Assembly: GCA_021325615.1 (NCBI GenBank)
Contig: JAJPGU010000022.1
Coordinates: 1 to 37,276, forward strand
Length of the DNA stretch: 37,276 nucleotides
Direction: 5' to 3'
From: Nitrososphaerota archaeon
GTDB lineage: Archaea > Thermoproteota > Nitrososphaeria > Nitrososphaerales > Nitrosopumilaceae
Shown here: piece after piece, positions 1 through 8,010 of the stretch
How the letters are laid out: each line of letters begins with the position of its first letter
Position numbering within the stretch: position 1 is the stretch's first letter
The notes under the pieces: model-generated
Databases searched by the model: none
What the model was told of the DNA's origin: nothing
Seen by the model: the letters and a program-made list of their open reading frames with translations, nothing else
Program-made: the position numbers and the translations under genes

Positions 1-885
1 TGGACTGCAAAGGACAGGTCTGGAAACACCGCCAATGCAACCCAGGTAGTAGACATCGTGGACAATACTCCACCAAAGATCATTCCTCCGCCTGCCATCC
101 TGGTCAATGCAACCAGCCCGACCAGCAATACAGTAACAATAGGAAACGCATCGGCGACTGACAACACAAAGGTGGTCTCCCTAACCAACAACGCGCCGGC
201 AGTGTTTCCATTTGGAAACACCACCGTGACATGGACAGCAAAAGATGTGGCGGGCAATACCGCAACTGCAACACAGGTTGTCGAGGTTGTAGACCATACC
301 CCGCCAAAGCTTACGATCCCTGCGGACATTGTAGTTAATGCCACGGCATTTGCTATGCCTATTCCGACGGGACAGGCAACCGCAACGGGAATAATTGACA
401 CGTCGCCTAGGATAACGAACAATTCCACGGGAATATTCCACATAGGAAAAACAGTGATTCAGTGGACAGCGGCTGACAAGTTTGGCAACACCAAAACTCT
501 AGACCAGACCGTGAATATCCTGGCATGCGGCAAGCCAGAGTCATACTACAACGTACTGATGGGAACAAACGGAACAGACACCCTTACGGGCTCATCAGTA
601 CCGAACCTGATCCTAGGACTTGAAGGCAATGACGTAATCCGAGCAGGACCAGCGGGTGACTGTATAATTGCAGGAAACGGAAACAACGTGATAGTAGGCG
701 GTGGCGGAAACGACATGATAATTGCAGGAAACGGCAGCAACGTCATCAAAGGCGGGACAGGCAACGAGCTAATCTATGTGGGCTCTGGAAGCAACGTCAT
801 TGAGGGCGGCAGCGGACACAACATGTGCTACCTTGGAAACCCAAGCGAGGACACCGTCGTAAACTGTCAGTCCCAGAAGCAGTAG
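1..885 (+). CDS. Secreted HYR-domain / RTX-like repeat protein (5' end outside window)
   Basis: The reading frame is open from base 1, so this is the C-terminal part of a longer protein. The first ~160 residues contain at least two HYR-type immunoglobulin-like modules, seen in the repeated 'DNTPPK/DHTPPK' starts and 'TVTWTAKDxAGNTATATQ' ends. The last ~110 residues carry degenerate glycine/asparagine-rich nonapeptide repeats (GGxGN-xxx, such as 'VGGGGNDMI' and 'AGNGSNVI') like the calcium-binding RTX beta-roll. HYR modules mediate extracellular adhesion, and RTX rolls fold outside the cell on binding calcium, so a surface or secreted role is inferred. Only some repeats keep the Asp expected for calcium binding, so binding is not certain. 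An internal GTG at 58 is not a real start, because the same HYR repeat continues upstream of it. Confidence 0.8.
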   Translation, partial: WTAKDRSGNTANATQVVDIVDNTPPKIIPPPAILVNATSPTSNTVTIGNASATDNTKVVSLTNNAPAVFPFGNTTVTWTAKDVAGNTATATQVVEVVDHTPPKLTIPADIVVNATAFAMPIPTGQATATGIIDTSPRITNNSTGIFHIGKTVIQWTAADKFGNTKTLDQTVNILACGKPESYYNVLMGTNGTDTLTGSSVPNLILGLEGNDVIRAGPAGDCIIAGNGNNVIVGGGGNDMIIAGNGSNVIKGGTGNELIYVGSGSNVIEGGSGHNMCYLGNPSEDTVVNCQSQKQ

Positions 886-933
886 TTCCGAAACCCGAAC
901 CGGGACACTCCCATAGATTATAATGACAACCTG

Positions 934-940
934 TTTTTTT
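934..940 (+). terminator. T-run, possible terminator of the HYR/RTX gene
   Basis: Seven consecutive T residues lie 49 bases after the stop codon at 885 and just before hemL. Archaeal termination often needs only an oligo-T tract. It overlaps the presumed hemL promoter region, which has a TATA-like 'ttataatg' at 918-925, so the role is tentative. Confidence 0.35.
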
Positions 941-948
941 GATTGTGG

Positions 949-2226
949 ATGTCAAAATCGAGGAAACTGTTCCTAAGGTCCAAGAAGGTAATTCCGTCTG
1001 GCATCAACAGCCCAGTAAGATACTATGCGCCGTACCCGTTCTTCGTCACTAGGGCGGAGGGGAGTTCCATGTGGGATGCAGACGGAAAACGCTACCTGGA
1101 TTTCTGCAATGGCTACGGTGCGCTCCTTCTAGGCCACAGGCGGAAGGAAATCATCTCCGCGGTGGCATCACAGCTAAAAAAAGGCACTCTGTACTGTGCG
1201 CCGACAGAACTTGAGGTGAATCTGTCGGAATTGATATCAAAAAATTTTCCTTCCATGCAGAAGGTGAGGCTTGTAAATACTGGAGGCGAGGCCACCATGA
1301 CTTCGATAAGGCTTGCCAGGGGTTTTACCAAAAAGAAGAAGATTATAAAATTCGAAGGCTGCTACCATGGGGCACACGACTATGTGCTTGTAAAGGCAGG
1401 ATCCGGGGCGGCACACAATGGAATTTCCGTCTCGGCAGGCGGGCTTGACGAGGTTTCAAGGAACACGCTTGTAATCCAGTACAACAACTCTCAGGACCTC
1501 GCTGACGTGCTTGACAGGGAGAAAGACGTGGCGGCGGTGATCATAGAGCCGGTCCTTGCAAACATGGGGCTTGTTCCACCGGGTAAGGGCTTCCTCAAGG
1601 ATGTCCGAAAACTGACCCAAGAACACGATTCACTCCTGATATTTGACGAGGTTGTTACCGGATTTAGGATGTCGACTGGGGGGGCACAGAAGTATTATTC
1701 CATAAGGCCAGACATTACCACCCTTGGAAAGGCCCTCGGAAACGGGTTTGTAATAGCGGCTGTAGGAGGCAGGGGGGAAATCATGGACATGCTTTCCCCG
1801 GAGGGACAGGTGTACCAGGCAAGCACCTATGCGGGAAACCCTGTGTCGGTCTCTGCCGCGATATCTTCCATCGAGACGATGAACCGTAATAAGGCGAAGC
1901 TATATCCGGGCCTTGAAAAGAAATGCAAGGATCTTGCCTCCTCGATAGGAGATCAGGCCTCGGACATGAGAATTCCCCACCAAGTAAACCGCGAGAGCTC
2001 AATGTTCCAGATATTCTTCACAGATAGGCCGGTCGTGGACTATGCTACTGCAAAGGCGGCAGATCAGGAAAAGTTCAAAACTCTTTTCAAGGAGCTGCTC
2101 AGGGAGGGAATTTTTGTCGCGCCGTCGCAGTTTGAAACGGTCTTCCTGTCATATGCCCACGGTGAAGATGAGATCAAAATGGCGGCGGCTGCCTATGAGA
2201 GGGCGCTAAAGAAGGTGAAGCAATGA
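949..2226 (+). CDS. hemL: Glutamate-1-semialdehyde 2,1-aminomutase
   Basis: PLP enzyme that converts glutamate-1-semialdehyde to 5-aminolevulinate, the second step of the C5 route to tetrapyrroles. The 425-residue length is normal for HemL. Visible motifs are the N-terminal 'VIPSGINSPVR', the 'GGEATMTSIRLARG' phosphate-binding region, 'LIFDEVVTGFR' with the PLP-ring Asp, and 'TTLGKALGNGF' with the Schiff-base Lys at about 261. 'SPVR', 'GCYHGAHD' and 'ASTYAGNPVS' separate it from ordinary class III aminotransferases such as the one at 28598-29809. I chose the ATG at 949; a TTG at 943 would add only two residues. It is the first gene of the hemL-hemC-cobA-hemD operon, and the hemC ATG overlaps its TGA. 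The TATA-like 'ttataatg' at 918-925 suits a near-leaderless transcript. Confidence 0.95.
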   Translation: MSKSRKLFLRSKKVIPSGINSPVRYYAPYPFFVTRAEGSSMWDADGKRYLDFCNGYGALLLGHRRKEIISAVASQLKKGTLYCAPTELEVNLSELISKNFPSMQKVRLVNTGGEATMTSIRLARGFTKKKKIIKFEGCYHGAHDYVLVKAGSGAAHNGISVSAGGLDEVSRNTLVIQYNNSQDLADVLDREKDVAAVIIEPVLANMGLVPPGKGFLKDVRKLTQEHDSLLIFDEVVTGFRMSTGGAQKYYSIRPDITTLGKALGNGFVIAAVGGRGEIMDMLSPEGQVYQASTYAGNPVSVSAAISSIETMNRNKAKLYPGLEKKCKDLASSIGDQASDMRIPHQVNRESSMFQIFFTDRPVVDYATAKAADQEKFKTLFKELLREGIFVAPSQFETVFLSYAHGEDEIKMAAAAYERALKKVKQ

Positions 2227-3158
2227 AATACCTCGTGGGTGCTAGGGGGAGCCAGCTCTCACTTGCGCAGACCAACTGGGTAATATCCGAATTAAAACAA
2301 CGGGATTCCTCAAACGAATTTGAGGTAGTACCAATCACAACAAGGGGAGATACGGACGCCAGGCCGCTTTTTACAATAAACCAGAAGGGTATCTTCGAGA
2401 AGGAAATCGACCGGGCAGTTGCTGAACGGAAGGTGGACTTTGCCGTTCACAGCTTGAAGGACGTCCCTGCGGAGTTGCCAGATGACCTAGTCCTTGCATG
2501 CATACCAAAAAGGGAGCCTGCAAATGACATTTTCATCTCAAAAGACGGTTCAAGGCTCGATGAAATCAAACCTGGCGCACTGGTAGGTACAAGCAGCCTG
2601 CGTAGGGCAGTGCAGGTATCAAGACGGAGGCCTGATCTGGTGGTAAGGCCTATCCGGGGCAACATCGAAACAAGGATAAAAAAAATTAACGACGGTGGTT
2701 TTGACGGCATAGTGCTTGCAGAGGCCGGCGTGAAGCGCCTTGGATTGGACGTGAAGTTTGAAAAACTTCCTCTGGAGTCGTTTATGCCGTCCCCAGGACA
2801 GGGCGCACTTGCCATCGTGGCGCGAGGCGACAACGGCGGCGCCCTGGATCTCCTAAAAAAAATTGAGGATCCCGTGTCGAGGAACGCCATAGAGGCAGAG
2901 AGATCCCTCTCCCTGTTTGTGGACTCTGGGTGCAGGTTCCCAGTGGGCGCCCTTGCGCAGCAGGAAGGAAATATGCTGACACTCAGCGTTACAGTTTATT
3001 CAGTGGATGGTAGCAAGTTCATAGCCGTGAAGAAGGAATCAGAGGTTGGAAAGTCAAGGGAACTTGGGAGACAGGTCGCCTCCGAACTATCAGCAAAAGG
3101 AATAGAAGAGCTTGCAAAAAACTGGAGGGAGAAGGTGGAGGAATGGAACGCAAAATGA
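2223..3158 (+). CDS. hemC: Porphobilinogen deaminase (hydroxymethylbilane synthase)
   Basis: Polymerises four porphobilinogens to hydroxymethylbilane. The 311-residue protein starts in the typical way ('YLVGARGSQLSLAQTNWV') and has 'DFAVHSLKDVP', 'VGTSSLRRAVQ' and 'PIRGNIETRIKKI', which hold the substrate-binding Arg residues and the catalytic Asp region. 'DSGCRFPVGA' places the cysteine that carries the dipyrromethane cofactor at 237. Start ATG overlaps the hemL stop (ATGA), and the stop overlaps the next start in the same way, so translation is probably coupled through the operon. Confidence 0.96.
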   Translation: MKYLVGARGSQLSLAQTNWVISELKQRDSSNEFEVVPITTRGDTDARPLFTINQKGIFEKEIDRAVAERKVDFAVHSLKDVPAELPDDLVLACIPKREPANDIFISKDGSRLDEIKPGALVGTSSLRRAVQVSRRRPDLVVRPIRGNIETRIKKINDGGFDGIVLAEAGVKRLGLDVKFEKLPLESFMPSPGQGALAIVARGDNGGALDLLKKIEDPVSRNAIEAERSLSLFVDSGCRFPVGALAQQEGNMLTLSVTVYSVDGSKFIAVKKESEVGKSRELGRQVASELSAKGIEELAKNWREKVEEWNAK

Positions 3159-3898
3159 GAGGGAAGGTTTCAATAGTGGGGGCCGGGCCCGGGGATCCAA
3201 AACTGATTACCCTTAAGGCAGTCGAGGCCCTGAAATCTGCGGATGTAGTGCTTTTTGACCGGCTGGTGAGCAAGAAAATAATCACAATGATACCAAAAAG
3301 GGCAAAGAGGGTCTATGTTGGCAGGGAAGTGGGGGACGACTACAAGCACCAAGACACCACCAATGACCTTATGGTCAAGTATGCAAAGGAAAAAAAGAAC
3401 GTCGTACGACTAAAAGGCGGAGACCCGTTCATCTTCGGGAGGGGCGGGGAGGAGGCCGAATTCCTACGGGCGCATGGCGTTAGCTACGAGATAATCCCCG
3501 GCATCACTTCCGGCATCGGATCTGCCGAATATTCCGGCATACCGCTAACGCACAGGGATCATGCATCATCGGTGGTATTTGTAACCGGACACGAGGATGC
3601 AAAGAAGGCGCGAGGGACGGTAAAATGGAAAAGGCTGGCAGGGTCGGTAGACACCATAGTGATAATGATGGGACTTTCGCGCCTTGACGAAATATCAAAA
3701 AGCCTCGTTAGCGGTGGCCTTCCGAGGAAAACCCCGGTGGCGGTTATCCAAAACGGAACCACAAGCGAGCACAGGATGATAAAGGGGGACCTTTCTAACA
3801 TCGTGAAAAAGGTAAGGGCGGCAAAGGTTAGGCCTCCATCCATAATTATAATAGGCGAGGTCGTATCACTTTCAGATAAGATAGGTTGGCGCAAATGA
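3155..3898 (+). CDS. cobA: Uroporphyrinogen-III C-methyltransferase (SUMT)
   Basis: Methylates uroporphyrinogen III twice, using S-adenosylmethionine, to give precorrin-2. This is the branch point to siroheme, cobalamin and, in archaea, heme. The 247-residue protein opens with 'GKVSIVGAGPGDPKLITLKA' and contains 'DVVLFDRLVS', 'VVRLKGGDPFIFGRGGEEAE', 'PGITSGIGSAEYSGIPLTHRD' and 'ARGTVKWKRLAG', all signature stretches of SUMT. An ATG at 3143 exists, but the ATG at 3155 overlaps the hemC stop (ATGA), matches the family N-terminus and has a GGTGGAG 14 bases upstream, so I use 3155. Its product feeds the dehydrogenase at 20254 and the siroheme decarboxylase at 19153. Confidence 0.95.
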   Translation: MRGKVSIVGAGPGDPKLITLKAVEALKSADVVLFDRLVSKKIITMIPKRAKRVYVGREVGDDYKHQDTTNDLMVKYAKEKKNVVRLKGGDPFIFGRGGEEAEFLRAHGVSYEIIPGITSGIGSAEYSGIPLTHRDHASSVVFVTGHEDAKKARGTVKWKRLAGSVDTIVIMMGLSRLDEISKSLVSGGLPRKTPVAVIQNGTTSEHRMIKGDLSNIVKKVRAAKVRPPSIIIIGEVVSLSDKIGWRK

Positions 3899-4689
3899 TG
3901 CAAGGCAAAGTCATAGCGATTACAAGGTCAAAGGAAGACTCGGAAGAGTTTGTAAGGCTCGTCTCAAGCGAAAAGGCAAGAGCCATATCGCTTCCCACCA
4001 TCGAACTTGTGAGCAAGGGCGACGGTATGGTCGACGAGTTTCTGGACGCAATCCGGGAGGACGATCCAGATTTTTCAGTCTTCATGAGCTCCAAGGCGGT
4101 AAGGCTTCTCTTTGAAACCGCTAGAAAAATCTCAAAACATGAAAAGCTTCAGCTGGCAGTGGCAAACACTACGGTGATTGCAGTGGGGCCCAAAACAAGG
4201 GCCGCCCTGGAAGCAGAAGGAATCCGGGTGGCGCATGTCCCGGAGAGATTCTCGTCAGTGGGAGTGGGAGAGGTATTCACGCGGCTCAATGCGGAAGAAA
4301 AGAAGGTGATCATCCCGAGAAGCGGGGCCTCTACGCCTTTCCTTGCACAACTTCTCGGGAAGATAGGTCTGAATGTCAGGGAGGTATACCTGTATGACGT
4401 GAAGTCCCACAGCGACCTCACGCAGTGGATGGAGTTCAAACAGCTACTTTCCGCAAACAAGGTGGACGGGGTGGTGTTCACGAGTGCCTCTTCAGTACGG
4501 GCCTTCTTTGACATAATGCTGGGAGACACGGATGAAAAAACACTCAAGGCCAACCTGGAAAGAACAAAGGTTGTGGCAATTGGACCCTTCACTGCTGACG
4601 AGCTCAAGAAGTTTGGCATAAACCCGATAATTGCCAACATACATACCGTACCTGGTGCCGTGGAGACGATAAAGAACTGTCTTTGTTGA
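3895..4689 (+). CDS. hemD: Uroporphyrinogen-III synthase
   Basis: Closes and inverts ring D of hydroxymethylbilane to give uroporphyrinogen III. HemD sequences diverge strongly; here the evidence is the N-terminal 'GKVIAITRSKEDSEEFVRLV', the first-lobe 'FSVFMSSKAVRLLFETA', 'VIAVGPKTRAALEAEGI', 'ERFSSVGVGEVF', 'IIPRSGASTPFLAQLL', 'VFTSASSVRAFFD' and 'VVAIGPFTADELKKFGI', the two-lobed pattern of the family. The length of 264 residues is typical. The ATG at 3895 overlaps the cobA stop. It is the last gene of the operon; 176 bases separate it from sufB. Confidence 0.92.
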   Translation: MMQGKVIAITRSKEDSEEFVRLVSSEKARAISLPTIELVSKGDGMVDEFLDAIREDDPDFSVFMSSKAVRLLFETARKISKHEKLQLAVANTTVIAVGPKTRAALEAEGIRVAHVPERFSSVGVGEVFTRLNAEEKKVIIPRSGASTPFLAQLLGKIGLNVREVYLYDVKSHSDLTQWMEFKQLLSANKVDGVVFTSASSVRAFFDIMLGDTDEKTLKANLERTKVVAIGPFTADELKKFGINPIIANIHTVPGAVETIKNCLC

Positions 4690-4732
4690 ATCTGCCTGAG
4701 GAAAATAACTCCAAGCCAAAACTAGAATCCCG

Positions 4733-4748
4733 CTTAGGTCGAGCTAAG
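4733..4748. promoter_or_regulatory. CTTAG-N6-CTAAG inverted repeat upstream of sufB
   Basis: A perfect 5-base inverted repeat lies in the 176-base hemD-sufB gap, about 90 bases upstream of the sufB TATA box. The stretch from 4734 resembles the TTAGGTTAG.CTAA core known for DtxR/IdeR-type iron regulators at 11 of 14 positions. That similarity is short and could be chance. Nothing else recognisable sits in this gap. Confidence 0.25.
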
Positions 4749-4834
4749 GATCATATTCTAAGACCTTGGAATCTGTCGCCGGTGCCCATTTAGCTTGGCC
4801 TACTCCGCTTTACGACTATGAAGTGGTGTGTAAC

Positions 4835-4844
4835 TTTTTTATAA
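4835..4844 (+). promoter_or_regulatory. TATA box of the suf operon
   Basis: The T-rich 'ttttttataa' is centred about 25 bases before the ATG at 4866. Archaeal transcripts start about 25 bases after the TATA centre, so the message would begin at or next to that ATG. This favours 4866 over the ATG at 4857 as the sufB start. Confidence 0.6.
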
Positions 4845-4865
4845 CATAACGGAGTTATGCAAAAC

Positions 4866-6266
4866 ATGACCACCGAGAACCTCAATATGGATTATACCAA
4901 ATATGATTTCAAAAACCCGACCGAGATGTATGTTTACACAAGCAAGAAGGGGCTGTCAAAGGAGGTAATCGAGGAAATCAGCAGGCTAAAGGACGAACCA
5001 AAGTGGATGCTGGATTTTAGGCTCCGCTCCTACGAGATATTCATGAAAAAATCCATGCCAAACTGGGGCGCGGATCTTTCCACCATTGACTTTAACAACA
5101 TTTACTATTATGCGAAAGCATCCGAGAAGACGGAGAAAGACTGGGACAGCGTACCGGCTGACGTCAAGGCAACATTTGACAAGCTTGGCATCCCAGAGGC
5201 TGAAAAGAAGTTCCTCGCAGGTGTTGGTGCCCAGTACGAGTCAGAGGTGGTCTATCACAATCTGAGGGAAGATCTGGCAAAAAAGGGCGTCCTTTTCCTT
5301 GACACCGACACTGCCCTAAAGGAGCACCCTGAAGTTTTTAAGAAATATTTCGGAAAGGTAATCCCTCCTGAAGACAACAAGTTTGCCGCACTTAACAGTG
5401 CAGTCTGGAGCGGGGGATCGTTCATCTATGTACCAAAGGGCGTGAAGGTAGACCTGCCATTGCAAGCATACTTTAGGATAAATAAGGAAAACATCGGGCA
5501 GTTCGAAAGGACGCTCATAATTGCCGACGAGGGTGCAGAGGTCCACTATATTGAGGGATGCACCGCTCCTGTATATTCATCGGAATCCCTCCACTCTGCG
5601 GTAGTAGAACTTATTGCAATGAAGGACGCCAGACTGAGGTATACCACAATCCAGAACTGGAGTAACGACGTGTATAATCTGGTAACTAAAAGAGCATACG
5701 CATACGATGGAGCACGGGTCGAGTGGATTGACGGCAACATCGGAAGCAGAGTCACAATGAAATATCCGGGAGTTTACCTCCTGGGGCAGCGGGCACACGG
5801 GGAGACACTATCCATTGCCTTTGCAGGAAAAAACCAGCATCAAGACACCGGCGCCAAAATGGTGCACCTCGCTCCAAATACCACATCAAGAATCACATCA
5901 AAATCTGTAAGCAAAAGCAACGGCAGAACCACGTACCGCGGACTGCTGCATGTTGCCAAGGGGGCAACCAATGTCAAGGCATCCGTTAGATGTGATGCCC
6001 TGCTGCTTGATGATACTTCAAAAACCGACACATACCCATACATGGAGATAAACCAAGAAGATGCCACCATAACCCACGAGGCGACTGTAGGAAAGATTGG
6101 TGACGAACAGATATTCTATCTCATGACAAGGGGCTTTACCGAAGAGGAAGCATTAACATTAATAGTGAACGGATTCATCGAGCCATTCACCAAAGAGCTA
6201 CCGATGGAATATGCGGTGGAACTTAACAGGCTGATCAAGCTGGAAATGGATGGCTCAGTCGGCTAG
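4866..6266 (+). CDS. sufB: Fe-S cluster assembly scaffold SufB
   Basis: Scaffold subunit of the SufBCD complex, where Fe-S clusters are assembled in the cytoplasm. The protein has 466 residues. It shows the long beta-helix region and the C-terminal SufB/SufD core: '[32 protein letters not shown]' as separate blocks, then '[18 protein letters not shown]' with Cys376 (the residue matching the essential E. coli Cys405), '[22 protein letters not shown]' with His404, and '[10 protein letters not shown]'. An alternative ATG at 4857 adds three residues; promoter spacing favours 4866. First gene of sufB-sufD-Rieske-sufS-sufU. The partner ATPase SufC is not here but at 30314-31093 on the other strand. 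Confidence 0.96.
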   Translation: MTTENLNMDYTKYDFKNPTEMYVYTSKKGLSKEVIEEISRLKDEPKWMLDFRLRSYEIFMKKSMPNWGADLSTIDFNNIYYYAKASEKTEKDWDSVPADVKATFDKLGIPEAEKKFLAGVGAQYESEVVYHNLREDLAKKGVLFLDTDTALKEHPEVFKKYFGKVIPPEDNKFAALNSAVWSGGSFIYVPKGVKVDLPLQAYFRINKENIGQFERTLIIADEGAEVHYIEGCTAPVYSSESLHSAVVELIAMKDARLRYTTIQNWSNDVYNLVTKRAYAYDGARVEWIDGNIGSRVTMKYPGVYLLGQRAHGETLSIAFAGKNQHQDTGAKMVHLAPNTTSRITSKSVSKSNGRTTYRGLLHVAKGATNVKASVRCDALLLDDTSKTDTYPYMEINQEDATITHEATVGKIGDEQIFYLMTRGFTEEEALTLIVNGFIEPFTKELPMEYAVELNRLIKLEMDGSVG

Positions 6267-6291
6267 CCAGAAAGCCGCAACCTGAAAAGAT

Positions 6292-7692
6292 ATGTCGTCC
6301 TTCAACCTGTCAAAGCTTGGCGCGAGTCACATTGATGAGATTTCGGAATCCAACAACGACCCATTGTGGCTGAAGGAATACCGGAAGAATGCATTTGCGA
6401 TTTATGAAAAGCTACCCGCTGAGGTCTCGCCGCTTTATAACAAATATTCAGATGCCAACAAGATGGATCCTTCGCAGGTAACGTTCTCCCTCAGTTCGGA
6501 CACCACGCTGCCAGACTTTGTAAAGGACAGGCTTGCAGAGATTTCCGACGACCCCAGCATTATCCAGATCGGGACCAACATCTTGAAGATAAACATCCCG
6601 CAGGATCTGAAAGCAAAGGGCGTTGTTGTCTGCTCCATCCAAGATGCAATCCGAACCCATGAACCGAAGGTCAGGCAAGTGTTTGAAAAAATCGATGCCA
6701 ACCGTGACAAGTACATTGCGCTAAACAACGCCTTTTTCAATTCGGGAATCTTTGTCTATATCCCCCGTGGGGTTTCAGTAGAAAGGCCCATCCACATAGT
6801 TTCATCACTCTCGCTTGACAGCACCTCGACAATTTCAAGGAACATTGTGGTAGCGGAGGAAAACTGCGCCGCCTCCATCGTCCAGGAAATCTACGCCCCA
6901 AGTTCAGGCAAGCAACAGGCGTATCTCGAGGTTCTGGATGTCACCTCGGGGCAAAACAGCCGCCTGGAGCTTGTAACACTACAAGCCATGGGGAGCCACG
7001 CAGTAAACTTCTCATCCCGATCCGCCCATGTTGCACAGGATGCGATGATGAGCTGGTACCTTGGTCTTTTCGGATCTCACCTTTCAAGATACAAGGTAGA
7101 CAACTTTCTAAACGGAACCGGTGCCACGGCACACGATACTGAGGTCGTCTTTGGCGACAAAAACCAATCATTCGACCTTGCATCCAACCTTATCCACAAC
7201 GCCCCGTCCACAATAGGCCGGGTACTTGAGAAATCAGTCCTTAAGGACACCTCGAAATCTCTCTTTAAGGGCATGATTAGGATCGAAAAGGGCGCCGTAC
7301 ATTCCGAGTCATATCTTGCAGGGCACTCCATCCTGCTTGACAAGGGCGCGAAATCAGACTCTATTCCCGGACTGGAGATCCTTACCAACGATGTCAAGGC
7401 CACCCACTCCGCCTCGGTGGCCCAGATGGATGAGGAACAGCTGTTCTATCTTGCCACTAGATGCCTCAGCAAGTCAGAGGCTCAAAAGATCATTGTGGAA
7501 GGCTTCCTCGAACCGCTGTCAAGAAAGATGTCATACCAGATAAGGGCCTGGATAAGCTACCTAATAGAATCGAAATGGCTTGGCCGAGACCTCAAGATAA
7601 AGACCGACGAGCAGCTCAAGGCAATACTGGAGGTGGAGGAGACGAGGTACCGTGAGGCAGACATCTTTGGAAGCCACTACAAGTACCGGTGA
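6292..7692 (+). CDS. sufD: Fe-S cluster assembly protein SufD
   Basis: Partner of SufB in the SufBC2D complex. 466 residues, starting at an ATG 25 bases after sufB. The C-terminal core is recognisable ('NLIHNAPSTIGRVLEKSVLKDTSKSLFKG' in parts, 'SILLDKGAKSDSIPGLEILTNDVKATHSASVAQMDEEQLFYLATR', 'IIVEGFLEPL'). His in 'ATHSASVAQ' is the conserved histidine of SufD (E. coli His360). The cysteine found in SufB is replaced: 'AGHSILLDKGAKSDSIP', which is what separates SufD from SufB. The stop TGA overlaps the GTG start of the Rieske gene. Confidence 0.94.
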   Translation: MSSFNLSKLGASHIDEISESNNDPLWLKEYRKNAFAIYEKLPAEVSPLYNKYSDANKMDPSQVTFSLSSDTTLPDFVKDRLAEISDDPSIIQIGTNILKINIPQDLKAKGVVVCSIQDAIRTHEPKVRQVFEKIDANRDKYIALNNAFFNSGIFVYIPRGVSVERPIHIVSSLSLDSTSTISRNIVVAEENCAASIVQEIYAPSSGKQQAYLEVLDVTSGQNSRLELVTLQAMGSHAVNFSSRSAHVAQDAMMSWYLGLFGSHLSRYKVDNFLNGTGATAHDTEVVFGDKNQSFDLASNLIHNAPSTIGRVLEKSVLKDTSKSLFKGMIRIEKGAVHSESYLAGHSILLDKGAKSDSIPGLEILTNDVKATHSASVAQMDEEQLFYLATRCLSKSEAQKIIVEGFLEPLSRKMSYQIRAWISYLIESKWLGRDLKIKTDEQLKAILEVEETRYREADIFGSHYKYR

Positions 7693-8009
7693 GCCTGTTG
7701 ACAGAGTGGGTAAAGGTGTGCTCCATGAGCGATTTGAAAAAAGGCGAGATGCTGGATTTTGATTATGAAGGCAAGAAAATTCTGCTGGCAAACATAAACG
7801 GCAAGGTGTACGCCACGGACAGGATCTGCACGCATGCAGATGCAGACCTTACAACCGGGATGCTGAGCGAGGAGGGAGTGACATGCCCGTTGCACCTCTC
7901 AACGTTCAATCTCGAGACGGGAATTCCCCAGAACCTTCCGGCAGAGGTGCCCCTGAAAACCTACAATGTTAAAATAGAACAAAATGAGATTTATGTCGAG
8001 GTAGCGTAG
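7689..8009 (+). CDS. Rieske-type [2Fe-2S] ferredoxin within the suf operon
   Basis: Soluble 106-residue protein with a complete Rieske motif: C47-T-H49 and C66-P-L-H69, two Cys and two His, which ligate a [2Fe-2S] cluster. There is no signal peptide or membrane segment, so it is a cytoplasmic Rieske ferredoxin of the NirD/BphF type rather than a cytochrome bc subunit. The start GTG overlaps the sufD stop (GTGA), and sufS begins one base after its stop, so it is firmly in the operon. It could deliver electrons for cluster assembly or be an early client of the machinery; the sequence cannot tell which. Confidence 0.93.
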   Translation: MSLLTEWVKVCSMSDLKKGEMLDFDYEGKKILLANINGKVYATDRICTHADADLTTGMLSEEGVTCPLHLSTFNLETGIPQNLPAEVPLKTYNVKIEQNEIYVEVA

Positions 8010-8010
8010 T

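Noticed and set aside
4690-4856. Possible small RNA or tRNA in the hemD-sufB gap
   Set aside because: No tRNA fold could be drawn; only the short inverted repeat at 4733-4748 and the TATA box are visible.
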